Below, piece after piece: positions 38,677 through 47,119 of a DNA stretch of 64,000 nt (positions are counted from its first letter, which is position 1; every line of letters starts with the position of its first letter). Origin of the DNA: Methylococcales bacterium (lineage in GTDB: Bacteria; Pseudomonadota; Gammaproteobacteria; Methylococcales; Methylomonadaceae); NCBI GenBank assembly GCA_026398895.1, contig JAPLRZ010000042.1, positions 18,925 through 82,924 on the forward strand, written 5' to 3'. Under the pieces are notes generated by a model that ran no database searches, was not told the origin of the DNA, and saw only the letters and a list, made by a program, of their open reading frames with translations. Both the position numbers and the translations under genes were made by a program.

Positions 38677-39657
38677 TTAAGCACTGTGTATTGAAAAACT
38701 CAGAACTTCGTCTATGGAGGCAGTTTTTGACAATAACATGAGCAAACGATCCAAGCCGATTGCTATGCCAGAACACTCAGGTAAACCCGCATTCAACGCT
38801 GCAATCAACCTGTCATCCTTAAGCACTTCGGGTAGATTTCTTTGTTGACGGATGGCTATTTCAGCATCAAAGCGTTGATTTTGTTCAATAGCATCGGTCA
38901 ATTCATAAAAACCATTGCCCAATTCAATACCATTAATAAACAGCTCCACGCGATCTGTCACCAATGGATTATCCGCATTAAGTCGCGCCAATGACGACTG
39001 ACAAGCAGGATAACCATAAATCATACACAAGGCATTGTCACCCAAATACGGTTGAACTTTATGGCTAAACAACACATCCAGCCACAGCGCGTGGTCGTGT
39101 TCACACAACGCCACCGCCTCGGGCAATTCATTAGCCAGCGCGTAAGCACAGTAATCGGCATAACAAAAAACCAGCGCGTCCAGCCCCGTGTACTGCTGAA
39201 AAATCGCCTGATAACTACACCGCTCTACACTCACTAACGGCTGATAGTCAGCAAACAACGACACAATCAACTCAGCCACTTCATCCATTAAATCCGACAA
39301 CGTAAAACCAATCCGATACCATTCCAACAGTGTAAATTCAGGATTATGAAAGCGTCCCGATTCACCATTTCTAAACGCCTTAGCGATTTGATAAATAGAA
39401 CCACAACCTACGGCAAGCAAGCGTTTCATGGCAAATTCAGGCGAGGTTTGTAGAAATAAACGGTGTTGAAAAGGCGGCAAATCATAGCTAGTTGCAAAAA
39501 ACGCCAAAGACGGATCAGTGCCTATCGTGTGACTTAACAGCGGCGTTTCCACTTCCAACACCGCTTTTTCCAAAAAGAACGCACGAATTTTTGCCAGCAG
39601 CCGCGCTCTTAAATGCAGTGTTTCGATAGAGCAACTCGGCTGCCACGCAGACTGCAT
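38677..39657 (-). CDS. epmA: EF-P lysine lysyltransferase EpmA
   Basis: Class II lysyl-tRNA-synthetase paralogue (GenX/PoxA) that attaches beta-lysine to Lys34 of elongation factor P. It has 326 residues, the catalytic core only, without the tRNA anticodon domain. Motif 2 is FRNGESGRFHNPEFTLLEWYR-like (positions about 95-115, F-R-N-G-E then N-P-E-F), and motif 3 is GIAIGLDRLLML near 300. It overlaps efp by one base. The substrate beta-lysine is supplied by EpmB encoded just across efp. Confidence 0.95.
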   Translation of the reverse strand: MQSAWQPSCSIETLHLRARLLAKIRAFFLEKAVLEVETPLLSHTIGTDPSLAFFATSYDLPPFQHRLFLQTSPEFAMKRLLAVGCGSIYQIAKAFRNGESGRFHNPEFTLLEWYRIGFTLSDLMDEVAELIVSLFADYQPLVSVERCSYQAIFQQYTGLDALVFCYADYCAYALANELPEAVALCEHDHALWLDVLFSHKVQPYLGDNALCMIYGYPACQSSLARLNADNPLVTDRVELFINGIELGNGFYELTDAIEQNQRFDAEIAIRQQRNLPEVLKDDRLIAALNAGLPECSGIAIGLDRLLMLLSKTASIDEVLSFSIHSA

Positions 39658-40226
39658 TATTCTTTTACACGCGAAATATATTCGCCTGTACGAGTATCGA
39701 CTTTAATCATTTCTTCGGTTTGTACAAACAACGGCACACGCACCACCGCGCCAGTTTCCAACTTAGCAGGTTTACCACCACCGCCTGAGGTATCACCGCG
39801 TACACCCGGATCCGTTTCCACAATTTTCAATTCCACAAAATTAGCAGGCGTTACACCAATTGGCGCGTCATTCCATAACATAACCGTACAAGCATCTTGA
39901 TCTTTCAACCATTTACCCGCATCGCCGACGATTTTTTCATCACATTGATACTGTTCAAAGGTTTCATTATTCATAAAATGTCTAAATTCGCCATCGTTAT
40001 ACAGATATTGCATCTCCATCTCGACCACATCCGCGCCTTCCAACGACTCGCCTGATTTAAACGTTCTCTCAATCACCCGACCTGTTTTCAAGTTTCTAAT
40101 CTTAACGCGGTTAAACGCCTGACCCTTACCTGGTTTAACAAACTCATTCTCAATAATCGCACACGGGTCATTATCCAACATGACTTTCAACCCTGCTTTA
40201 AACTCACTGGTACTATAACTAGCCAT
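39657..40226 (-). CDS. efp: Translation elongation factor P
   Basis: Relieves ribosome stalling at polyproline stretches. 189 residues in three beta-barrel domains. The modified lysine is Lys34 in [10 protein letters not shown], in the loop that reaches the peptidyl-transfer centre; presence of Lys rather than Arg there agrees with the adjacent EpmA/EpmB pathway. The C-terminal [19 protein letters not shown] and REKD-like end (YISRVKE) are typical. It is divergent from epmB, with a 56-base shared promoter region. Confidence 0.97.
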   Translation of the reverse strand: MASYSTSEFKAGLKVMLDNDPCAIIENEFVKPGKGQAFNRVKIRNLKTGRVIERTFKSGESLEGADVVEMEMQYLYNDGEFRHFMNNETFEQYQCDEKIVGDAGKWLKDQDACTVMLWNDAPIGVTPANFVELKIVETDPGVRGDTSGGGGKPAKLETGAVVRVPLFVQTEEMIKVDTRTGEYISRVKE

Positions 40227-40282
40227 TTTATCCTCAAGATGACAAACAATATAAAGTCAGACCATTATAATAGAGGCAATCA

Positions 40283-41311
40283 TTGAATAGAAACCTTAAA
40301 TACCCACGCATGACCGAAACCGCGCATTTTGCCAAGAACTGGCAACAACAATTAGCAGACGCATTCAGCACCCTAGAAGACCTGTGTCACTACTTAAACT
40401 TAAACCCCAACGACCTACCCGTCTCACCCACAGCCGCGCAAAACTTCCCCTTGCGCGTGCCACTTAGTTTTGCCGCCTGCATGGAAAAAGGCAACCCTTT
40501 CGACCCCTTATTGCGCCAAGTGTTACCCATAACAGATGAACTCGTGTTTTATACAGGCTATAGCAACGACCCTGTCGGCGACTTACCCGCCGCCACCCAA
40601 ACAGGTATATTGCACAAATACCGAGGGCGCGTGTTACTCATCAACACAGGCAGTTGTGCCATTAACTGCCGCTATTGTTTCCGCCGTAATTTCCCCTACG
40701 CCGACTTACAACTCAGCAAACAACAAGAACACGCCGCCATTCTCAGCATACAAAACGACCCCAGCATCCACGAAGTCATCTTCAGCGGCGGCGACCCCCT
40801 ATTACTCAACGATGCCAGACTCACCCGCCTCATAGCACAACTCAACACCATTCCCCACATCAAACGCATCCGCATCCATAGCCGCCTGCCCATCGTACTG
40901 CCTGCGCGTATCACCCCCGAACTCATTCACACCCTAACCAAAAGCCCCAAACAAATCATCCTAGTGCTACATTGCAACCACGCCAACGAACTCAACGAGC
41001 GCGTCATCACCGCCTGCCAACAACTCAAAAACCACGGCATCACCTTATTAAATCAATCGGTACTGTTAAAAGGAGTCAATGACGATACGGCGGTACTCTG
41101 TGAACTCAGCGAACGCTTATTCCAACACGGCGTGATTCCTTACTACCTGCATCTATTAGATAAAGCCACAGGTACGGGGCATTTTGCCGTGTCAGAAACG
41201 GACGCTTTATTATTAATGGAACGGGTGCAAGCGTGTCTTTCGGGCTATCTTGTGCCTAAGTTGGTTAAAGAAGTTGCGGGGGCGGAGTCTAAGCGGTATG
41301 TGGTGGGGTGA
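40283..41311 (+). CDS. epmB: EF-P beta-lysylation protein EpmB
   Basis: Radical SAM lysine 2,3-aminomutase (YjeK) that makes beta-lysine for EF-P modification; needs SAM, [4Fe-4S] and PLP. 342 residues from a TTG at 40283, which has AGAGG six bases upstream; an ATG at 40310 is an alternative. The cluster motif CAINCRYCFRRNFPY is near 132, followed by FSGGDPLLLND near 170. The C-terminus holds YYLHLLDKATGTGHF, including the PLP-related region. The last 20 bases or so of the gene are duplicated downstream across a palindromic repeat. Confidence 0.95.
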   Translation: MNRNLKYPRMTETAHFAKNWQQQLADAFSTLEDLCHYLNLNPNDLPVSPTAAQNFPLRVPLSFAACMEKGNPFDPLLRQVLPITDELVFYTGYSNDPVGDLPAATQTGILHKYRGRVLLINTGSCAINCRYCFRRNFPYADLQLSKQQEHAAILSIQNDPSIHEVIFSGGDPLLLNDARLTRLIAQLNTIPHIKRIRIHSRLPIVLPARITPELIHTLTKSPKQIILVLHCNHANELNERVITACQQLKNHGITLLNQSVLLKGVNDDTAVLCELSERLFQHGVIPYYLHLLDKATGTGHFAVSETDALLLMERVQACLSGYLVPKLVKEVAGAESKRYVVG

Positions 41312-41435
41312 ATATTGATTTTGTAGGTCGGGTTAGGCGATAGCCGTAACCCGACGCACTGTGATGCGCGGTGTGTGTCGGGTTACGCTGTCGCTAACCC
41401 GACCTACGGACTGAATCTAAGCGGTATGTGGTGGG
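41289..41435. repeat. REP pair flanked by a 20-bp copy of the epmB end
   Basis: The core 41325-41406 is two head-to-head GTAGGTCGGGTTA units (ends GTAACCCGAC and GTCGGGTTACG...CTAACCCGACCTAC). On both sides stands TCTAAGCGGTATGTGGTGGG, at 41289-41308 inside epmB and at 41416-41435 after the repeat. The flanking copy makes this a local duplication tied to the repeat. Confidence 0.8.
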
Positions 41436-41473
41436 ATAAACCGCTCGTAAAATATGTAGTTTGCTTTCCAAAT

Positions 41474-41512
41474 AAAAAAGCCAAGCGATCATAAAATGAC
41501 GGCTTGGCTTTT
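41474..41512. terminator. Bidirectional terminator
   Basis: AAAAAAGCCAAGC and GCTTGGCTTTT form a strong stem flanked by A- and T-runs. It lies between convergent epmB and the HTH gene and can end both transcripts. The remainder to 41753 shows no gene. Confidence 0.85.
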
Positions 41513-41753
41513 ATCCCACCCCAATCCCTATTAGACAAAGACACTTTTCAAATACTGGAAACATCTTTCTTTTATCTTTAAAAAAGCAGGTGCGTTTGTC
41601 TTCCTAAATTTTTGTTTGCATTTCTGCGTCACAATAGCGAATTGGCTAGTTGTAAGGCAGGCTATAAAGCATACAAACTATCTTGCTGATTTTTCAGCCT
41701 ACTATTTGGACGTTTAAGGTGTCCGCTTCCTTTTGGGTTGCTCTTTAAAATTA

Positions 41754-42473
41754 TCATATTGAAGGGTACTCTACAATATTTTCCAGATGATAACCGTTTT
41801 CTATCATTGCCTTACGAATTAAAAATGGCAAAGTATATTTTTCACTAAGCCACTCATTTTTAGCAAATTCACCTGAAAGTGTTTCAATTTTTTGCACAAC
41901 TTGTTCCGTATTAAGTTGCTCACTGATATATGAAAACCAATGTCCACTTTCTACATGACATTTTAGAAGCTTGTCCACGTCATTATTAAAATGTGGTCTA
42001 TGCTGTTCAACTATGCGAAAAACCAATTCGCCTTGTTCATTTGAAGTAGAGCTAGGTCTATTTTGTTCTACAGTACGAAAAACGCCTTTTCCTTGTTCAT
42101 GCACTATGATTTTAAATACAGGGATTTTTTTTGTAATTTTATTGCTTTGCTTTTCTTTAAAAAACGTATAAGAAAAGATAACTTTACCTTCTACGCGAAA
42201 GAATTTAAATTTCTGTTCCTCAGAGTCAAAATGATAATAAACCTGAAAACTTTTTCTTCTGAGTTGATTACCATATTGCTCTAATAGTGGAGCTAATTGA
42301 GCTTCTGTACCTTGATTTTCACCACGCGCCCACGCACTAACAATTGATTGTTGTGTACGACAAGCTTTAGCAATGCTCTGTTGAATCCAGCCATCATTTA
42401 AAGCAAGCTTAACAAGTTGTTTAGTTTGTTTAAGTTTTCGCTTCTTGGCATTTTGTTGTGCTGAATTTTCCAT
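41754..42473 (-). CDS. HTH-like protein with duplicated internal motif
   Basis: A 239-residue protein from the ATG at 42473 (the upstream frame to 42515 is not family-like). Residues about 20-70 hold WIQQSIAKACRTQQSIVSAW, which fits a Cro/C1-type helix-turn-helix, preceded by a basic KKRKLKQTKQ stretch. The middle has an imperfect tandem repeat, EQGKGVFRTVEQNRP and EQGELVFRIVEQHRP, about 20 residues apart (near 126 and 146). The rest is rich in aromatic and charged residues and not recognised. It may be a DNA-binding regulator, perhaps of phage or plasmid origin. The next gene upstream encodes a small N/Q-rich protein on the same strand. Confidence 0.55.
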   Translation of the reverse strand: MENSAQQNAKKRKLKQTKQLVKLALNDGWIQQSIAKACRTQQSIVSAWARGENQGTEAQLAPLLEQYGNQLRRKSFQVYYHFDSEEQKFKFFRVEGKVIFSYTFFKEKQSNKITKKIPVFKIIVHEQGKGVFRTVEQNRPSSTSNEQGELVFRIVEQHRPHFNNDVDKLLKCHVESGHWFSYISEQLNTEQVVQKIETLSGEFAKNEWLSEKYTLPFLIRKAMIENGYHLENIVEYPSI

Positions 42474-42523
42474 TATAAATATTCCGAAGTGGGGCAAACT
42501 TGACATTTGCCCCAATGTTACAG

Positions 42524-42688
42524 TTATTTTCCAGATTTTGGGTTACTGGATTTTTGGCTATTAGGCTGGCTGTTTGGATTCATCTGTCCACCACGATTAC
42601 CTTGATTTTGTGAATGTGTTTGGTTTTGTCCAGATGTGCCTTTATTTGCATTGCCCATATCGGCTTGATGATTTGATTGTTTGCTCAT
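42524..42688 (-). CDS. Small Asn/Gln-rich hydrophilic protein
   Basis: A 54-residue frame with ATG at 42688 and a good ribosome site (AAGGA, eight bases before). The translation begins SKQSNHQADMGNANKG and continues with SQNQGNRGGQMNPNSQPN; it is almost wholly made of N, Q, S, G, K and P, so it is likely disordered. Composition resembles small general-stress proteins such as the KGG-type, but the KGG motif itself is not present. It lies 50 bases upstream of the HTH-like gene on the same strand and may be co-transcribed. The clear start signal supports a real gene. Confidence 0.55.
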   Translation of the reverse strand: MSKQSNHQADMGNANKGTSGQNQTHSQNQGNRGGQMNPNSQPNSQKSSNPKSGK

Positions 42689-42860
42689 TTTGAGAGTCCT
42701 TTGTGATTAAAGTTAGATAAGAGGCTCTATTGTATTGATTTTCATAAAAAATAAAGTTGATTGTTTTATGATAAAAGTTGATATTTTATGATAAATCCGT
42801 AATCCGCATAGATTGAGTTGCTATCTTTTTGGTAACCCAACACAACCACGCACAATTATT

Positions 42861-43012
42861 TCTCGTTCCCAAGCTCCGCTTGGGAATGCCTACCCTCAAG
42901 CTCTGCTTGACGATTAATGCTTATAATCGTGAGAACAAACTTGTCTCATTCGCTGCCACGCCAAGCGGAGCTTGGCAATAGGCATTCCCAAGCCAGAGCT
43001 TGGGAACGAGAT
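42861..43012. repeat. Long palindromic repeat, CTCGTTCCCAAGC family
   Basis: TCTCGTTCCCAAGCTCCGCT and AGAGCTTGGGAACGAG form the outer arms; inner parts include GCTTGGGAATGCCTA and TAGGCATTCCCAAG. It is a REP-like element with several nested hairpins. Confidence 0.75.
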
Positions 43013-43046
43013 GCTTGGTGATTCAATACAATAAAACCACAGTCAT

Positions 43047-43405
<359 letters not shown>

Positions 43406-43466
43406 TTAAGCAATTAAAACCCAAGGCGCATGATTATTTTCAGTCAGCTTGCTCATAAATACCTAA

Positions 43467-44417
43467 CTATTGTTTGGCAATAAACTTAGGTGCAATGCCA
43501 AAATATTTAACAAATGCCACACTAAAATTATTGGCATGACTGTAACCAACAAAATCAGCTGCGACACTGACTTGGCAATGGCTAGATTTTAGCAATTGAT
43601 AGGCTTTATTCATGCGTATGTCCAATAATACGCCGTAAGGCGTGTTATCAAAAAAGTGCTGGAATAATTTTTTGAGTTTACATTGATTGGTGCCAGCACG
43701 TCTTGCTAATGCTGCTACTGTGGGCGGGGTTTGAAATTCTTGCTCAAGAATATCGTGTGCTAAGTTGGCAATCTCTTTGTCTCGTTCGGTAAATTTAAAC
43801 CCTGCTTTTGATTTTTCCTGATAAAAACAACCCAACTCTGCTGCTAATAGTGACATCGCTTGAGCGTGCATAAATACACGCTTTACTTCGGGTGCAACCT
43901 TCGCTGTCAATAGCTGTTGTGCGGCTATCATGCCTTGCGCTGAAATGGGTTGATGGGCGAGTAACTGCATCGCTTTACCATTGAATAATTGCGCGGCTTG
44001 CGATTCACCCAAATACCGCTCTAACCATGTTTTACTCAAAGATAAACGTAGCTGCGTCACCGCTTGATGAGCTTGATATTGTCGTTCACCCTTACTGGTA
44101 TTGAAGGTGGCTATGGTGGTATAGCCTTGGTTAAAAATTAATTCTTCACCTTGATGACTGGTAAAACAAGATTTCCCTTTTAACCCCAGCGTTACTACCA
44201 TGCGTGGTTCTGGTGATTCTATCTGGCTTAACACCCCCAAATCTTTGCTGGGTGTATAGTGTGTTTCTATATAGCTCAAATCTGTATCTAATAACAATAC
44301 ATCAGAGTAACCCTCGCCTAATTCTTTGGGCAATGCTTGATGTAGCCGCTGTTCTTGTGCTTGAAAATGCGAGGGCAAATCATCGTTTTTTACTCGCCAG
44401 CGTGTTGATGTTCCCAT
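43467..44417 (-). CDS. AraC family regulator, PchR-like
   Basis: A 316-residue transcription factor. The C-terminal about 100 residues hold two AraC helix-turn-helix units (LARRAGTNQCKLKKLFQHFF, and VAADFVGYSHANNFSVAFVK) ending FGIAPKFI. The N-terminal 200 residues match the ligand-sensing part of siderophore regulators such as PchR and AlcR, which activate iron-siderophore uptake genes when the siderophore is present. It is divergent from a TonB-dependent receptor gene 320 bases away, the usual arrangement. Two identical 11-base direct repeats exactly 30 bases apart in the shared promoter region are good candidates for its binding sites. Confidence 0.85.
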   Translation of the reverse strand: MGTSTRWRVKNDDLPSHFQAQEQRLHQALPKELGEGYSDVLLLDTDLSYIETHYTPSKDLGVLSQIESPEPRMVVTLGLKGKSCFTSHQGEELIFNQGYTTIATFNTSKGERQYQAHQAVTQLRLSLSKTWLERYLGESQAAQLFNGKAMQLLAHQPISAQGMIAAQQLLTAKVAPEVKRVFMHAQAMSLLAAELGCFYQEKSKAGFKFTERDKEIANLAHDILEQEFQTPPTVAALARRAGTNQCKLKKLFQHFFDNTPYGVLLDIRMNKAYQLLKSSHCQVSVAADFVGYSHANNFSVAFVKYFGIAPKFIAKQ

Positions 44418-44483
44418 GATTTTTCTCTTTGGTAGAACTGAATAATTCTTAACTTAAAGCATGAACTGTGCCTTTGTGTGTAG

Positions 44484-44517
44484 CACCTATCAGGCTTTTA
44501 AAACCTGACAGGTGCTT
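44484..44517. repeat. Palindrome between regulator and receptor genes
   Basis: AGCACCTATCAGGCTTTT and AAAACCTGACAGGTGCT are inverted arms. It resembles common extragenic palindromes and is nearer to the regulator gene. Confidence 0.6.
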
Positions 44518-44529
44518 GAAATCAAAATA

Positions 44530-44570
44530 CGGCATATCACTCATTAAATTCTAAAAGTGCGGCATATCAC
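44530..44570. promoter_or_regulatory. Direct repeats, likely operator of the PchR-like regulator
   Basis: CGGCATATCAC occurs at 44530-44540 and again at 44560-44570, exactly 30 bases apart (about three helical turns), with the same orientation. They lie between the divergent regulator and receptor genes. AraC-type proteins commonly bind tandem sites with this kind of phasing. Confidence 0.6.
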
Positions 44571-44736
44571 ACAATAAAAGCCTTGTGCATAGAAAATATT
44601 ACTTTTGCCATATAAAAAGAACCTAAACAGGATTTATTTGTTGGGTAGACTTGCAAATAAGTCACTTCGATGTAAATGACTCAAATAGTCCTCAGCCTAT
44701 TGAGGTGCGTTTTTTACTGACAACTTTAAAATTACT

Positions 44737-46914
44737 ATGAATTTACTTCCTCCTCGACTTTTTAAGCTTTCACCGCTAAACAAATCTATATTGATTGCAT
44801 TGGTCGCCTGCAACGCATCGACAACGGTTATGGCGAAAGACACAAAAAACCAAGCGAATGCAGTGCAACTTGAAACTATGACCGTCACCGACAAAAAAGA
44901 CGCAAAAAAAATTGATCCAAAACTTGCGGCTACGCGTGTTGAAGTTGACCAATCAGCAGGTGGTGTGACTTTAGTGGATATAAATGACTTAAGAGATCGT
45001 AATGTTTCCAGTATTGCTGATTTTTTCCGTTATGTGCCAGGTGTTTGGGCAGCGAGTCAAAGTGGCAATGACACCATCTTTTTTTCTAGCCGTGGTTCAA
45101 ATTTGGATTCCACCGATTTTGACTCAAATGGCGTGAAATTTTTGCAAGATGGATTACCCATTACGGCAGCAGATGGCAATAACCATAACCGTGTTATTGA
45201 CCCTCTCGCCTCTCAATATGCTACCGTGGCACGCGGTGCCAACGCGCTTAAGTATGGCGCGAGTACCTTGGGTGGAGCGGTCGATTTTACTACGCCCACT
45301 GCACATAATAGCCCGACGGCACGGTTATCATTGAACGGTGGCAGTTTCGGTGAAATATTAGGTCGTGCTACTGTAAGTAAAGTGTTCAACGAAAAACTCG
45401 ATGGCTTATTAACCGTTGAAGGTAAAACTTGGGACGGTTACCGCGATCATAATAAACAAGATCGTGTCGGTGTTTATGGCAATTTCGGTTGGCAAATTAC
45501 TGATTCTATCGTCAACCGTACCTATATCAGCTACATCAAAAATAATCAACAACTTCCTGGGCAATTAACACAAGCCGAATTTGATGCGAATCCCAAACAA
45601 GCTAGTAGACAAGCGATAGGCGGTAATTATCATTTGAATGTTGAAACTGAGCGCGTTGCCAATAAAACCACTTGGACAATTGATAACAGAAGTTCATTGG
45701 AAGTCGGCTTTTCCTATGAAAACCAACATCTTTATCATCCCATCGTTGATAGAATTATTCCTGGTCCACCTAATTCATTCGAGGTATTTAGTTTGTTAGT
45801 CGATAGCACTCAGAAAGATTGGGGAACATCGGCTCGTTACAATCTGCACTTAGATAGTCACGATATATTGGTCGGTCTAAATTTTGGCACTAACTCAGAA
45901 AAAGGCGGCAACTACCGTAATAACAACGGTAATCGCAATGGCTTGACCAATCAGATCACTAAAAAAGCCGATAATATTGAAATTTTTGCCCAAGACCATT
46001 GGCATATTAATGAGCGTTGGACATTAACCCCTGCCTTACAAGGCGTATTTGCACACCGCGAAGTTAATAACGTATCAACCAATAATCCTTTTGGATTTTA
46101 TCCTCCAAGTAGCTATCCTAAAGCCGACTATCAAGGCATTAATCCTAGCTTAGGCTTGATGTATCGCTTCGAGAAAAACGCCAGTGCTTACGCCAATGTC
46201 AGTCGGCTGTACGAGCCACCGACTAATTACAACCTAGCGGGTAATACCATCACTAACCCGAATAGTAATAACACACTAAAGGCGATGGAAGGCACGTCTG
46301 TTGAAATAGGCACACGCGGTACACATGAGTTCGGTGCTTTAAACAACATGAAGTGGGATTTATCGCTATATTATTCATGGCTGAATAAAGAAATTTTGTC
46401 GGTCTCTCCCGCGCCTGGTTTAAGTTTGGCAACCAATGTTGATAATACTATTCACGCGGGTGTTGAAGGATTAATTGGGGGTAATTTTGCCCTTGATGAT
46501 AAAGGTACGCACTCTATCGCACCGATGGTGACGGTCACCTACAATCATTTCAATTTTGATAATAATGCCATTTATGGCAACAATCGTTTACCTTCTGCAC
46601 CCAACTATTTTCTTAAAGGTGAAGTGTTGTATCGTCATGCCAGCGGCTTTTTCGTAGGACCTACTTTTGATGCGGCGGGTAAACGTTATGCCGATTTCGC
46701 CAATACTTATAAAGTGTCGGGTTACGGTTTGCTAGGTGTACGGACTGGCTGGTCTAACGAGCATTACAAAGTATTTTTTGAAGGTCGTAACTTACTGGAC
46801 AAAAATTATGTATCTAGTAATTCAGTGGTGGACACTGTAACCCCATTTAACAATCAGTTGTTAAATCCTGGCGCACCCGTGTCTTTCTTTGGTGGTGTTG
46901 AAGTTACTTTTTAG
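44737..46914 (+). CDS. TonB-dependent outer-membrane receptor
   Basis: A 725-residue receptor for uptake of a metal complex, probably a ferric siderophore. The long signal sequence (about 1-33) is followed by a TonB-box-like LETMTVTD near 50. The plug domain carries SIADFFRYVPGVWAA, FSSRGSN and VARGANALKYGASTLGGAVD, as in FecA and other siderophore receptors. The remainder is a 22-strand barrel ending in VEVTF with C-terminal Phe. It has no N-terminal FecR-type signalling domain, so regulation is likely through the divergent PchR-like gene. The next gene, a His-rich secreted amidohydrolase, follows on the same strand after 205 bases. Confidence 0.92.
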   Translation: MNLLPPRLFKLSPLNKSILIALVACNASTTVMAKDTKNQANAVQLETMTVTDKKDAKKIDPKLAATRVEVDQSAGGVTLVDINDLRDRNVSSIADFFRYVPGVWAASQSGNDTIFFSSRGSNLDSTDFDSNGVKFLQDGLPITAADGNNHNRVIDPLASQYATVARGANALKYGASTLGGAVDFTTPTAHNSPTARLSLNGGSFGEILGRATVSKVFNEKLDGLLTVEGKTWDGYRDHNKQDRVGVYGNFGWQITDSIVNRTYISYIKNNQQLPGQLTQAEFDANPKQASRQAIGGNYHLNVETERVANKTTWTIDNRSSLEVGFSYENQHLYHPIVDRIIPGPPNSFEVFSLLVDSTQKDWGTSARYNLHLDSHDILVGLNFGTNSEKGGNYRNNNGNRNGLTNQITKKADNIEIFAQDHWHINERWTLTPALQGVFAHREVNNVSTNNPFGFYPPSSYPKADYQGINPSLGLMYRFEKNASAYANVSRLYEPPTNYNLAGNTITNPNSNNTLKAMEGTSVEIGTRGTHEFGALNNMKWDLSLYYSWLNKEILSVSPAPGLSLATNVDNTIHAGVEGLIGGNFALDDKGTHSIAPMVTVTYNHFNFDNNAIYGNNRLPSAPNYFLKGEVLYRHASGFFVGPTFDAAGKRYADFANTYKVSGYGLLGVRTGWSNEHYKVFFEGRNLLDKNYVSSNSVVDTVTPFNNQLLNPGAPVSFFGGVEVTF

Positions 46915-47059
46915 GTAACAAAGTGATGGTGAAATAGCGGAGTCAAAAATCATGACAATGACTCCATTACATCATTACCAAATTAACCACTACCACTTTT
47001 TAATTTTCGTAGAGACGCTACATTGCAGTGTCTATCCTACACGAACCCCCCTCAGTACA

Positions 47060-47090
47060 CGGCTCACAAAGATTTTTTTTGCGTGAGCCG
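47060..47090 (+). terminator. Hairpin between receptor and amidohydrolase genes
   Basis: CGGCTCAC and GTGAGCCG pair around a T-rich loop with eight T. The flanks (CCCCCCTCAGTACACGG, GAGCCGTATG) look like the end of a group II intron, so it may be intron debris rather than a true terminator. Confidence 0.4.
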
Positions 47091-47119
47091 TATGCTCTTC
47101 GCCTAAGAGTTATTAGTCT

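Noticed and set aside
47041..47095. Group II intron
   Set aside because: Only short end-like motifs (CCCCCCTCAG, GAGCCGTATG) around a hairpin; no intron body or reverse transcriptase is present.
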